From CAVTWD01 sp963738325 (GTDB taxonomy: Bacteria > Actinomycetota > Acidimicrobiia > Acidimicrobiales > Ilumatobacteraceae): DNA of 64,000 nucleotides. The stretch lies in assembly GCA_963738325.1 (NCBI GenBank), contig CAVTWD010000013.1, forward strand, positions 124,001-188,000, written 5' to 3'. The position numbers were made by a program, and so were the translations under genes. This document shows, one piece after another, positions 41,059 through 48,897 of the stretch (its first letter is position 1; each line of letters begins with the position of its first letter). Under the pieces are notes generated by a model that saw only the letters and a list, made by a program, of their open reading frames with translations, ran no database searches and was not told the origin of the DNA.

Positions 41059-41814
41059 ATGATCACCCGCCGTCTTCTGCTCGCCGCCGCCCTGGCCAGC
41101 GGCGTCACGCTCGCCGCGGCCGCGCCCGCACTCCCGGCGGGGGCCGCCACGACCGGTACCGGCACCTCCCTCAGCTTGTCGTTGCCCGGCGTCACGACCG
41201 CTTCGTCGTCGACCGGCGACGACAGCGCCTTCCTCACCGCCGCTCTGACCGACGTCGACGGCTACTGGACCCGCATCTTCAAGGACGAGAACCTCGGGAC
41301 GCCGAGCGTCCGCTACGACTGGATCCCGGGTGGGCAGTCGGTCACCACCGCCTGCAGCAACCAGCCGACCGACGACACGGCGGCCTTCTACTGCCCCGCC
41401 GACGACACCATCTACCTGTCCGAGGTGTTCGCCGACGCCGTCCGCGACAGCAAGCTGTCGCAGTGGCCGTCGGGCGATCGGCCCCAGGGCGCCTTGGGCG
41501 ACATGGCCGTGGCCTATGTGATCGCCCACGAAGAGGGTCACGAGATCCAGGACGAGCTCGGCCTCGACCAGGGCCAGTACTCCACCGAGTCCCTCGAGTT
41601 GCACGCCGACTGCCTCGCCGGCGCCTGGGCGGGCGACGCCCACCAGCGGGGCGTGGCCCAGGGCTCGGACGTCGACACGGCCAAGGCCACCGCGTGGCTC
41701 GTGGGCGACTACGCCTTCGACAACCCGGGCCACCACGGCACCCCGGCGCAGCGAGAGCAGGCCTTCTCCGACGGGTACCAGGACCTCTCCTCCTGCCAGG
41801 CCTACCTCTCCTGA
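41059..41814 (+). CDS. Secreted neutral zinc metallopeptidase (HExxH type)
   Basis: 251 residues. An N-terminal signal peptide with twin arginines (MITRRLLLAAALASGVTLAA, cleavage near AGAA) is followed by the YpfJ-type zinc metallopeptidase domain: YDWIPGGQSVTTACSNQ, FYCPADDTIYLSE, the zinc motif VIAHEEGHEIQDELG, and ELHADCLAGAWAG, which supplies the third ligand. C-terminal NPGHHGTPAQREQAF is also typical. Substrate unknown; it probably acts outside the membrane. A GAGGAG ribosome site precedes the ATG. Confidence 0.9.
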   Translation: MITRRLLLAAALASGVTLAAAAPALPAGAATTGTGTSLSLSLPGVTTASSSTGDDSAFLTAALTDVDGYWTRIFKDENLGTPSVRYDWIPGGQSVTTACSNQPTDDTAAFYCPADDTIYLSEVFADAVRDSKLSQWPSGDRPQGALGDMAVAYVIAHEEGHEIQDELGLDQGQYSTESLELHADCLAGAWAGDAHQRGVAQGSDVDTAKATAWLVGDYAFDNPGHHGTPAQREQAFSDGYQDLSSCQAYLS

Positions 41815-41869
41815 TCGATCTGACGCGGCTGGAGGGCGTAGAGCACCGCTCAGCCGCGCGAGATCGATC
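41813..41869. terminator. Bidirectional terminator with GATCGATC outer arms
   Basis: Inner arms CGCGGCTG (41824-41831) and CAGCCGCG (41851-41858), and outer arms GATCGATC (41813-41820) and GATCGATC (41862-41869) pair across a 3x3 internal mismatch. It lies between the convergent metallopeptidase and Dus genes. Confidence 0.6.
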
Positions 41870-41895
41870 TGAGCGCGACCAGCGGGCCGCCCGCG

Positions 41896-43017
41896 TCAGC
41901 CACCGGAGAGCGCGAGCAGGTCCGCGTCGTCGGGGGGCGTGAGGTCGTCGGGATCGCGGTAGCCGGGCGGCAAGGCCACCGTGATGGGTCCGTTCGTGTG
42001 ACCACGGGTCATCCGCCCGGCCCCCGGGAGGGCCACCGTGGCGGCGTCGAGATCGGAGAGGGCGCCATCGAGCTCGTCGAGCGTGCTCACCAGCGACAGC
42101 CGGCGCCGGGCCTCGCCGCCGACGGGATACCCCGTCAGATACCAGCCGGTATGCCGGCGGAACTCCACGACGCCCCGATCACCACCGACATGAGCGACCA
42201 GCAGCGCGGCGTGCTCTCGCATGACGGCCGCGACCACGCCCAAGGTCGGCGGCGGCGCCGGCCGGCGACCCTCGAAGACCGCGGTCAGATCAGCGAACAG
42301 CCACGGCCGCCCGAGACAGCCCCGCCCGACCACCACGCCGTCGCATCCCGTGGCCGCCATCATCGCCAGCGCGTCCTCGGCCTCCCAGATGTCGCCGTTG
42401 CCGAGCACCGGGATGGTGGTCACGGCCGCCTTCAGCTCGCCGATCGCGCTCCAGCGAGCCGGGCCGGCGTAGTGCTGCTCGACGGTGCGGGCGTGGACGG
42501 CGACGGCGGCGGCGCCTTCAGCCTCGCTGATACGGCCGGTACGCAGATGGGTGAGCAGGTCGTCGCGCAGCCCGAGACGGAACTTCACGGTCACCGGCGT
42601 GGGGGCGGCCGCCGCTACGGCGGTGCCGACGATCGCGCCGAGCAGCCTCGGCCGGAGCGCGACGGCCGCGCCGCCACCGCGGCGGGTGACTTTCCGGGCC
42701 GGGCATCCGAAGTTGAGGTCGATGTGATCCACTCCGGCTTCGCCGACCAAAAGGTGGACGGCCTCGCCGATGGTCCGGGGGTCGCTGCCGTAGAGCTGCA
42801 CCGACCGAGGGGTCTCATCGGGGTCGAATCGCACCATGCGGGCGGTGCGGGCGCTGCCGTGGAGGAGCGCGGGCGCGAGCACCATCTCGCTCACGTAGAG
42901 CCCGGCCCCGAACCGGCGGCAGAGCCTGCGGAACGGCGCATTCGTCACCCCCGCCATCGGGGCGAGGACCACCGGCGGCCAGACCGACAACGGTCCGATG
43001 CGCAGGGGATCGGGCAC
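41896..43017 (-). CDS. tRNA-dihydrouridine synthase (DusB type)
   Basis: 373 residues, TIM barrel plus C-terminal helical domain. Motifs: VVLAPMAGVTNAPFRRLCR, YVSEMVLA, the catalytic Cys in HIDLNFGCPARKVTRRGGG, VTVKFRLGL, VHARTVEQHYAGPARW and PVLGNGDIWEAEDA with VVVGRGCLGRPWLF for FMN. It reduces uridine to dihydrouridine in tRNA D-loops. The ATG at 43017 is used. It diverges from pirin across a palindrome-rich region. A 35-residue polar tail extends beyond the usual end. Confidence 0.93.
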   Translation of the reverse strand: MPDPLRIGPLSVWPPVVLAPMAGVTNAPFRRLCRRFGAGLYVSEMVLAPALLHGSARTARMVRFDPDETPRSVQLYGSDPRTIGEAVHLLVGEAGVDHIDLNFGCPARKVTRRGGGAAVALRPRLLGAIVGTAVAAAAPTPVTVKFRLGLRDDLLTHLRTGRISEAEGAAAVAVHARTVEQHYAGPARWSAIGELKAAVTTIPVLGNGDIWEAEDALAMMAATGCDGVVVGRGCLGRPWLFADLTAVFEGRRPAPPPTLGVVAAVMREHAALLVAHVGGDRGVVEFRRHTGWYLTGYPVGGEARRRLSLVSTLDELDGALSDLDAATVALPGAGRMTRGHTNGPITVALPPGYRDPDDLTPPDDADLLALSGG

Positions 43018-43099
43018 GCTCCACTCCTAGCATGGGGAGGGCGCCGGACGACCATCGCATACGGAGAAGCGGCCGCCATCGGCCATCCGAGACGGGAAT

Positions 43100-43120
43100 G
43101 TTGTACGTACAACGATCGTT
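43100..43120. promoter_or_regulatory. Overlapping palindromes in the dus/pirin divergent promoter
   Basis: GTTGTACGTACAAC (43100-43113) is a perfect 14-bp palindrome and shares its last three bases with AACGATCGTT (43111-43120), another perfect palindrome. They lie 30 bp before the pirin ATG. Pirin genes are often controlled by MarR/HxlR-type redox or quinone sensors, which bind such dyads; no such regulator is in the window. Confidence 0.55.
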
Positions 43121-43150
43121 GTCTTGGGGCACGAACGAGAGGACTCGAAC

Positions 43151-44113
43151 ATGCCTGCCGTGAGCGTCGAAGACATCCTGACCCTGCCCCGCCTCCGCCA
43201 GCCCGAAGCGACCACGGTCGAGCGGCCCGTGCGCTCGATCACCACCGCGCCTTCCGGCTACGAGGGGGAGGGCTTCCCCGTGCGGCGCGCCTTCGCCGGG
43301 GTCGACCTGGCCGATCTCGACCCCTTCGTCCACTTGGACGAGATGGGCGAGGTCGACTACGCGCCCGGTGAGCCGAAGGGCACGGCCTGGCACCCCCACC
43401 GCGGCTTCGAGACGGTCACGTACATGATCGACGGCGCCTTCGAGCACCGCGACAGCGTCGGCGGCGGTGGGCTCATCAGCAACGGCGACACGCAGTGGAT
43501 GACGGCCGGCGCCGGCATCCTCCACATCGAACGGCCACCGGAGGTGCTCGTGGCGAGCGGCGGGCTGTTCCACGGGCTGCAGCTCTGGGTGAACCTCCCC
43601 GCCCGCGACAAGTGGGTGGCTCCTCGGTATCAGGACCTCCGCGGTGAGCGGGTGGCCCTGCTCGCGTCGCCCGACGGCGGTGCGCTGATCCGGGTGATCG
43701 CCGGCGAGGTCGACGGCCATGCCGGCCCGGGCGCCACCCACACGCCGATCACCATGGTGCACGCCACGGTGGCCGCGGGGGCTGAGCTGCGCCTGCCGTG
43801 GCGGGCGGACTTCAACGCGCTCGTCTACGTCCTGTCCGGCAAGGGCAAGGTGGGGGCCGAGCGGCGACCGCTGCAGGCCGGGCAACTGGCCGTGCTCGGT
43901 GCCGGCGACGTCGTCGCGGTGAGCGCGGACGCCTCGCAGGACACCCGCTCCCCCGCGCTGGAGGTCGTGGTGCTCGGGGGCCAGCCGATCCACGAGCCCG
44001 TCGCCTGGTATGGCCCGTTCGTGCTGAACACCCGGGCCGAGCTGGTCCAGGCGTTCGAAGACTTCCAGCACGGCCGGCTGGGCACCGTGCCCGCGGACGA
44101 CCGCGACGCCTGA
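43151..44113 (+). CDS. Pirin-family bicupin
   Basis: 320 residues with two cupin domains. The N-cupin has the metal site HPHRGFETVTYMIDG and FEHRDSVGGGGLISNGDTQWMTAG; the C-cupin follows from about residue 185 (THTPITMVHATVAAGAEL, FNALVYVLSGKGKVG). Pirins are iron proteins, some with quercetin dioxygenase activity. This one is longer than the usual 230-290 residues because of an N-terminal extension. The ATG at 43151 has AGAGGA upstream; an earlier ATG at 43124 would extend it by nine residues. Confidence 0.88.
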   Translation: MPAVSVEDILTLPRLRQPEATTVERPVRSITTAPSGYEGEGFPVRRAFAGVDLADLDPFVHLDEMGEVDYAPGEPKGTAWHPHRGFETVTYMIDGAFEHRDSVGGGGLISNGDTQWMTAGAGILHIERPPEVLVASGGLFHGLQLWVNLPARDKWVAPRYQDLRGERVALLASPDGGALIRVIAGEVDGHAGPGATHTPITMVHATVAAGAELRLPWRADFNALVYVLSGKGKVGAERRPLQAGQLAVLGAGDVVAVSADASQDTRSPALEVVVLGGQPIHEPVAWYGPFVLNTRAELVQAFEDFQHGRLGTVPADDRDA

Positions 44114-44156
44114 GCCCGGCGGGCGGGCCAGGCGGGCCGTGCACCAGACTGGTGGC

Positions 44157-45368
44157 GTGCCGTACAACGCCACCGGTCTCGTCGTCCACGACGCCGACGC
44201 CCACGTGATGGAGCCACCGAACTGGCTACGCGACCATGCCGATCCCGGCATCCGCGAGCGCATCAAGCCACTCGACTACGGCGGCGGCAACGAGCTGCGC
44301 CAGACGGGCGAAGCAGCCGAGCAGCTCCGTGACCTCGACCAGACCTTCGTCCGGCTGGCCGGCAAGCACCGCTCGGACGCGTACCGGGCCACCGAGGCCG
44401 ACGACATCATGACCCGCAAGAACTTCGCGGCCACGGGTTCGTTCCTCGCGGAGGACCGGCCCCGCGCCCTCGACCTCCTCGGCTTCGCCAGCCAGCTGGT
44501 GTTCAACACCTTCCACAACCGTCGCTTGCGGGACTGGGAGCACAGCGGCGACCTCGACCTCGCCATCGGCGCGGCCCGCGCCCACAACCGCGGGATGGTG
44601 GAGTTCTGCGCCGTCGACCCCCGGCTGCTGCCGACGTGCTACATGCCGTTGGCCGATCTCGACCGTGCCGCCGCGCTGGCCGATGAGGCGATCGCCCTCG
44701 GCGCCGCGGCCCTCCTCGTCGCATCCGGCTGTCCCCCCGGCCACTCGCCGAGCCACATCGGTCTGGACGGCGTCTGGGCCCGGGCGCAGGAGGCCGGGCT
44801 CCCGATCGTGTTCCACGTCGGTGGCACGGGCGACCTCATCGATCGGTCCTACTTCCGCAACGGACTGCCGATCCCTCCGGACTTCCACGGAGGCGAGGAG
44901 AACTTCCGGTCGGTCGACTACATGGGCATCCCCGGGCCGCCCGCGCAGACCTTGGCCACGATGATCTTCGACGGCGTGCTCGAGCGGTTCCCGAGGTTGC
45001 GCATCGGCGTCATCGAGCAAGGCGCCATCTGGCTCCCGTCGTGGATGCGACAGATGGAGGCGGCATTCGAGGCGTTCTCTCGTCACGAGGAGCGCTTGCG
45101 GGCGTTGTCGCTGCGCCCGAGCGAGTACGTGCGCCGCCAGGTGCGGGCGACGCCGTACCCGACCGAGGACGTCGGGTGGATCATCCGCGAGGCCGGTCCC
45201 GAGGTGTGCCTGTTCTCCTCTGACTACCCGCACGTCGAGGGGGGGCGGCGACCGATCGAACGGTTCCAGGCGAGCCTCGCCGGCGTCGACGACGCGGCCC
45301 GGCGGGCCTTCTACACCGACAACTTCCTCGACCTCATGGGCTCGGCGGGGACCGCGCTGGCCGCCTGA
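44157..45368 (+). CDS. Amidohydrolase-related (AMD-hydrolase 2) metal-dependent hydrolase
   Basis: 403 residues, TIM-barrel metal hydrolase. First metal motif HDADAHVMEPPNW (DxH form), then IGAARAHNRGMVEFCAVDPR, GLPIVFHVGGTG with the barrel histidine, and the late LFSSDYPHVEGGRRPIERF, where Asp is the catalytic base. This ACMSD-like subfamily decarboxylates or hydrolyses ring-cleavage products, fitting the aromatic-catabolism genes nearby. The GTG at 44157 is preferred over one at 44139 because it begins just before the first strand. Confidence 0.87.
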   Translation: MPYNATGLVVHDADAHVMEPPNWLRDHADPGIRERIKPLDYGGGNELRQTGEAAEQLRDLDQTFVRLAGKHRSDAYRATEADDIMTRKNFAATGSFLAEDRPRALDLLGFASQLVFNTFHNRRLRDWEHSGDLDLAIGAARAHNRGMVEFCAVDPRLLPTCYMPLADLDRAAALADEAIALGAAALLVASGCPPGHSPSHIGLDGVWARAQEAGLPIVFHVGGTGDLIDRSYFRNGLPIPPDFHGGEENFRSVDYMGIPGPPAQTLATMIFDGVLERFPRLRIGVIEQGAIWLPSWMRQMEAAFEAFSRHEERLRALSLRPSEYVRRQVRATPYPTEDVGWIIREAGPEVCLFSSDYPHVEGGRRPIERFQASLAGVDDAARRAFYTDNFLDLMGSAGTALAA

Positions 45369-45379
45369 GCGTCGGGCCA

Positions 45380-46042
45380 TCACGAGGGAGCCACCGCGCT
45401 CTCATCGTCGCGGACCAACGTGGCCTGGTCGAAGGCGTAGTAGAGCGCCATCGCGAAGTGGAGGGCGAGCGCGGCCCACGGCACCAGCAGGCCCACGGGG
45501 ATGGCCAGGGTGTAGGTGCCGAGGCCGACGGAGAACCGCCAGCGCGCGGCGCGGACCACTTCGGGAGGGGCGGCGTGGTGGATGAGGCGCGCGTCGTGGG
45601 TTATCCAGAGGTACAGCGCCACGAACGAGATAGCGGTGGCCAACAACACGAGGGAGAAGAGCGTCACGGCGGCGCGCGCCGATGCGCCGCCGTCACCGAG
45701 GTAGCGAGAGACCACCGACGTGGGGAACGGGATGACCACCACCCAGAGCAAGAGGTTGAGATTGAGCAGCAGGGCTGGTCCATCGACCGTCTTGACCTGC
45801 TGGAAGAGGCGATGGTGGTTGAGCCAGATCACGCCGAGCTGCGCGAAGGCCACGAGGTAGGCGACATAGCTCGGCCACTGGTGCAGGAGCGCCGAGACCA
45901 GGGTCTGCCCGGGCTCGAGATCAGGCGGCCGGAGTTCGAGCACGAGAAGCGTGATGGCAATGGCCAACACGCCGTCCGAGAAGGCTTCGAGGCGGTTCTT
46001 GCTCACGGCGCCAAGGATGGAGGAACGACCGGCGTATGCCAC
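45380..46042 (-). CDS. TMEM175-family potassium channel-like protein
   Basis: 220 residues with six membrane segments. The family signature RLEAFSDGVLAIAITLLVLE begins at residue 17, including the FSDG motif in the pore-lining first helix. Later VIWLNHHRLFQQV and a Leu-rich bundle fit the rest. Bacterial TMEM175 proteins form homotetrameric potassium leak channels in the plasma membrane. The ATG at 46042 is used; a GTG at 46006 is possible. An ECF-like promoter element points at it from 46106. Confidence 0.86.
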   Translation of the reverse strand: MAYAGRSSILGAVSKNRLEAFSDGVLAIAITLLVLELRPPDLEPGQTLVSALLHQWPSYVAYLVAFAQLGVIWLNHHRLFQQVKTVDGPALLLNLNLLLWVVVIPFPTSVVSRYLGDGGASARAAVTLFSLVLLATAISFVALYLWITHDARLIHHAAPPEVVRAARWRFSVGLGTYTLAIPVGLLVPWAALALHFAMALYYAFDQATLVRDDESAVAPS

Positions 46043-46056
46043 CGTCCTTCACTCCG

Positions 46057-46080
46057 GGAACTTGAAGTGGAAGGAGCCGT
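46057..46080 (+). promoter_or_regulatory. ECF-type promoter-like element, plus strand
   Basis: GGAAC (46057-46061), 16-nt spacer beginning TTGAAGTGGAAGGAG, then CGT (46078-46080). Same pattern as upstream of the carboxylase at 22057-22081. Downstream on this strand only an ABC-transporter remnant is seen. Confidence 0.45.
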
Positions 46081-46081
46081 C

Positions 46082-46106
46082 GGCGGCTCACTCCGGTTCA
46101 ACTTCC
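46082..46106 (-). promoter_or_regulatory. ECF-type promoter-like element, minus strand, before TMEM175 gene
   Basis: GGAAG (46106-46102), 16-nt spacer beginning TTGAACCGGAG, then CGCC. The first 16 bases match the 22-kb element at all but one position. It would start transcription about 25-30 bp before the TMEM175 ATG. It is back-to-back with the plus-strand copy. Confidence 0.45.
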
Positions 46107-46185
46107 GAGTGCGACGTCGAGCTCGGCCCTAGCGCGCAGGCTCGGGACGGACGCGCGACGGCAGGACGGTGACGCGGCCGTTGTC

Positions 46186-46380
46186 GCGGAAGGCCTCGTG
46201 CTCGCCGCCATCGCCGCCGTCAACCCGGTCACCTACCTGCTTGCCGGCCTCCGCTCCCTCATCAGCGAGGGCTGGGACGCCTCCCGCCTCGCTGGCGCGC
46301 TGGCTGGCCATGGGCTCGATGGGCGTGTCGTCGATCGGCTTGGCGCTGCTCCCCGACGCGGCCGCGTCAAGCGAGGCTGG
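46186..46380 (+). pseudogene. C-terminal remnant of an ABC-2 type transporter permease
   Basis: Reads AEGLVLAAIAAVNPVTYLLA, then GLRSLISEGWDASRLAGALA; after a frame change it continues MGSMGVSSIGLALL and, after another, GRVKRG. NPVTYLLEALRSLISEGWD-type sequence followed by a last membrane helix and an arginine-rich end is the standard C-terminus of ABC-2 permeases. The N-terminal 200 residues and the ATPase are absent, so this is decay, not an indel. Confidence 0.65.
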
Positions 46381-46401
46381 GTGCGGTTCCCCCCACCCTC
46401 A

Positions 46402-47079
46402 TCAGGCCAGGACGCCCGGCAGCTCGCCCCTGGCCACGTAGTCCTCGTAGGTGATGCGCTCGAGGGCGAAGAGCGCCTCACCGCGAGCCCTCACGAACCA
46501 CGGGAAGGTCATGCGCCCGACGGCGGCGAGCGCCTGCACATCGACCCGAAGGTCGGCCGAGCACACCGCCTCGTCGAGGGTGACGCACACGACCTGAGCG
46601 ACGACGAGGTGGACGGTCGAGTGGTGGATGCCGTCCTCACCCAATGAGACCACTCGGTGCACCCGGCACTCCAGATGGACGGGCGACTCGGCGATGCCGG
46701 GATGGCAGACCCGCTGCGACGGCACCGGGTGCCAGTCGAGCAGCTTCAGCTCGCTGGTGCCCGCGGGGAACTCGATGGCCGCGGCCTCGATCTTGTCCCG
46801 CATGGCGTCGGTGGTGACGTTGACGACGAACTCGCCGGTTCGTTCGGTGTTCTGCCACGTGTCCTTGGGCTCGGCCCGGCTCTCGCGCCGTCCTCCCATG
46901 GTGACGGCGAGCAGGGGTGGGCTGCCCGTCACCGGCATGAAGTAGCTGAACGGTGCCACGTTCACCGAGCCGTCCTCGTTGAGCGTGGAGATCATCGCGA
47001 TCGGGCGCGGCACGATGACCGACGACAGCATCGACTGCGCCTTGGCCGGCGGGTGCTCGGCCGGGTCGAAGACGATCAC
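46402..47079 (-). CDS. Flavin reductase-like FMN-binding protein
   Basis: 225 residues. Split-barrel flavin-binding fold: SVIVPRPIAMISTLNEDG, NVAPFSYFMPVTGSPPLL, VTMGGRRES, TGEFVVNVTTDAM, and LVVAQVVCVTLDE. It probably reduces FMN/FAD or passes reduced flavin to a monooxygenase; candidate partners in this window include the flavin-dependent oxygenases at 29-33 kb. The GTG at 47079 is used. It lies 13 bp after the HD-domain gene on the same strand. Confidence 0.88.
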   Translation of the reverse strand: MIVFDPAEHPPAKAQSMLSSVIVPRPIAMISTLNEDGSVNVAPFSYFMPVTGSPPLLAVTMGGRRESRAEPKDTWQNTERTGEFVVNVTTDAMRDKIEAAAIEFPAGTSELKLLDWHPVPSQRVCHPGIAESPVHLECRVHRVVSLGEDGIHHSTVHLVVAQVVCVTLDEAVCSADLRVDVQALAAVGRMTFPWFVRARGEALFALERITYEDYVARGELPGVLA

Positions 47080-47092
47080 CGGCTGGCGCGAG

Positions 47093-47659
47093 TCAGCGCC
47101 GCGGCGGCCGGCTGAAGACCTCGCGGACCATCGGCTCGAAGTGCTCCAGCGGCAGGGTCGGGTAGTCAGGGTCGAACGCGTTCTGGTCCCACTCGTCGGC
47201 GAAGCGCTCGGCCAGCCCGTAGTTGGGGTGGCCGGCGTGCTTGGCCCGCATCATCGGGTCGAGCCCGACGCGGGCGTAGTAGTGCAGGCCCTCGAAGTCC
47301 TGATGGACCTTCACCACCCAGTAGACCTCGTCGCTGACCCACGGGCGGATCATCTCGGCCGCGATGGCGGGATGGTTGGCGTTGGAGATGAACTTGCCCA
47401 TGTCGTGGCAGAGCGAGCCGACCACCATGTCGAGGTCGGCCCCCGCTCGCTCGGCCATGGTGGCGGTCTGCAGACCGTGCACGAGCTGGGACACCTGGAA
47501 GCCCTGCACGAGCGCGTTGGTGCTCCGCAGCACGCCGAGGATCCGGTCGGGCACCTCGGCGAGGTCCGCCTCGAGGTGAGCCTCGACGTAGGTCATGTAA
47601 TCGGAGCTGAACTCCGACATGCGGGGCCCGATCGTGCCGGTGAAGGACGGGATCGCCAT
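47093..47659 (-). CDS. HD-domain metal-dependent hydrolase
   Basis: 188 residues. HD-fold ligands: HGLQTATMAER (first His), GSLCHDMGKFISNANH (the HD pair) and a later Asp/His region around VVKVHQDFEGLHY. HD proteins are usually phosphohydrolases acting on nucleotides or, in the inositol-oxygenase-like branch, oxygenases; the second HQDFEGLHYY stretch resembles that mixed-valent di-iron oxygenase type. The ATG at 47659 has an AAGGAG ribosome site. Operon partner of the flavin reductase. Confidence 0.8.
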   Translation of the reverse strand: MAIPSFTGTIGPRMSEFSSDYMTYVEAHLEADLAEVPDRILGVLRSTNALVQGFQVSQLVHGLQTATMAERAGADLDMVVGSLCHDMGKFISNANHPAIAAEMIRPWVSDEVYWVVKVHQDFEGLHYYARVGLDPMMRAKHAGHPNYGLAERFADEWDQNAFDPDYPTLPLEHFEPMVREVFSRPPRR

Positions 47660-47691
47660 GCTCACTCCTTTCCGCTGCGACCCTAGGTCGC

Positions 47692-48886
47692 TCATCGATC
47701 GCCGACGAAACGGTCCGGGAACCCGCGCCGGGCCTCGCCCGCCTCGCCAGTTCGTTCCCGGACCCCGGTGAGCCGGTGTGGCACACGGTAGGGATGCGCG
47801 GCCGCGACCTCCTCCGCCAGCCCGACGCCGAGGCCCGGCCCCGCGGGCACGGCCAGCTCGCCGTCGACGACGGTGTCGGGGCCGAGGGCGGCGCCCGTGC
47901 CCAGCGCCTCCCAGGCGGCGGCCAGCGACGGCGGGTATTCGATGGCCCGGATGGCCGGCACCGAGGCGGCCACGTGGAGGTTGGCGGCCAGCGACACCGG
48001 TCCCGCGCACACGTGAGGCACCACTCGGGCGCCGTGGAAGGCGGCCACCTGGGCCATGCGGCGCGCCTCGAGGATGCCGCCACAGGTGGAGGCGTCCGGC
48101 TGCAAGACCATGGCTCCGTGGCGGCGGAGCGCGTCGAGCGCATCGTGGCGGCCGAAGAGGTGCTCGCCGTAGGCGATCGGAACGGGTGACCGGCGGGCCA
48201 GCTCCTCGATGCCGTCATGTTCACCGTGAGGCAAGGGCTCCTCGAACCACGCCACCCCGAGGTCGTGCATGGCAGCTGCGATTCGCAGCGCCGTCGGTAA
48301 CGTGAAGATCTCGCTGCCGTCCACCATCACCTCGACCGGGCCGGCCAGGAGGGCGCGCAGCTCGGCCAACGTCTCGAGGTCGGCCTTCCAGTCCGGCCCG
48401 ACGCGCACCTTCACCATGCCGACCCCCCGCTCCAGGAGCGGCTGCAACTGCTCCAGGTGGAACGCGGCCGGGCCCTCCTCGAGGAACCCGATCGAGGCGT
48501 AGACCGCGCACGCGGTCGCGGGCGCGGCCGAGCAACGCGCTGACCGAACGGCCGGCCGCCTGCCCAGCGAGATCCCACAACGCGATCTCGATGGCGCTGC
48601 GGGCTTGCGCCGCCACCCAGGCATCGCCGAGGCGCCGCTGCGTCCACGCCCGCAAACGCTCCGCGTGGAGCTCGACCGACTCGAGCTCGTGGCCGATCAG
48701 CAGCGGAGCGAAGGCGTCGTCGATAGCGGTGGCCAGCACGCCGGCGTAGGTGCACCCGTAGCTGTCGCAGCTCTCGCCGAAGCCGACGCGGCCGTCGTCG
48801 GTCTCGACGCGCGCGAAGCAGAACGACATCGCCTCGCGCGGGAGGGGGAAGGTGACCGTCACTGGCGTTACCGCGGCGATGCGCAT
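47692..48886 (-). CDS. Mandelate racemase/muconate lactonizing enzyme family protein, one frame break
   Basis: About 398 residues, enolase superfamily. N-terminal capping domain FCFARVETDDGRVGFGE, SAIEIALWDLAGQAAGR; frame break near 48520; then CAVYASIGFLEEG and the barrel with VKVRVGPDWKADLE (Lys acid/base), metal ligands Asp in VMVDGSEIF, Glu in VAWFEEPLP and Glu in IAYGEHLFGR, and QPDASTCGGILEARRM. Acts on acid sugars, dipeptides or lactones; substrate cannot be told. It lies 12 bp after the MFS gene, suggesting uptake or export of a related compound. Confidence 0.86.
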
Positions 48887-48897
48887 GACGCCCGAAG

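Noticed and set aside
46169..46441. An intact plus-strand 90-codon gene
   Set aside because: The frame is Ser/Pro/Ala-rich and only a short piece fits; the ABC-2 permease match crosses frames, indicating a remnant.
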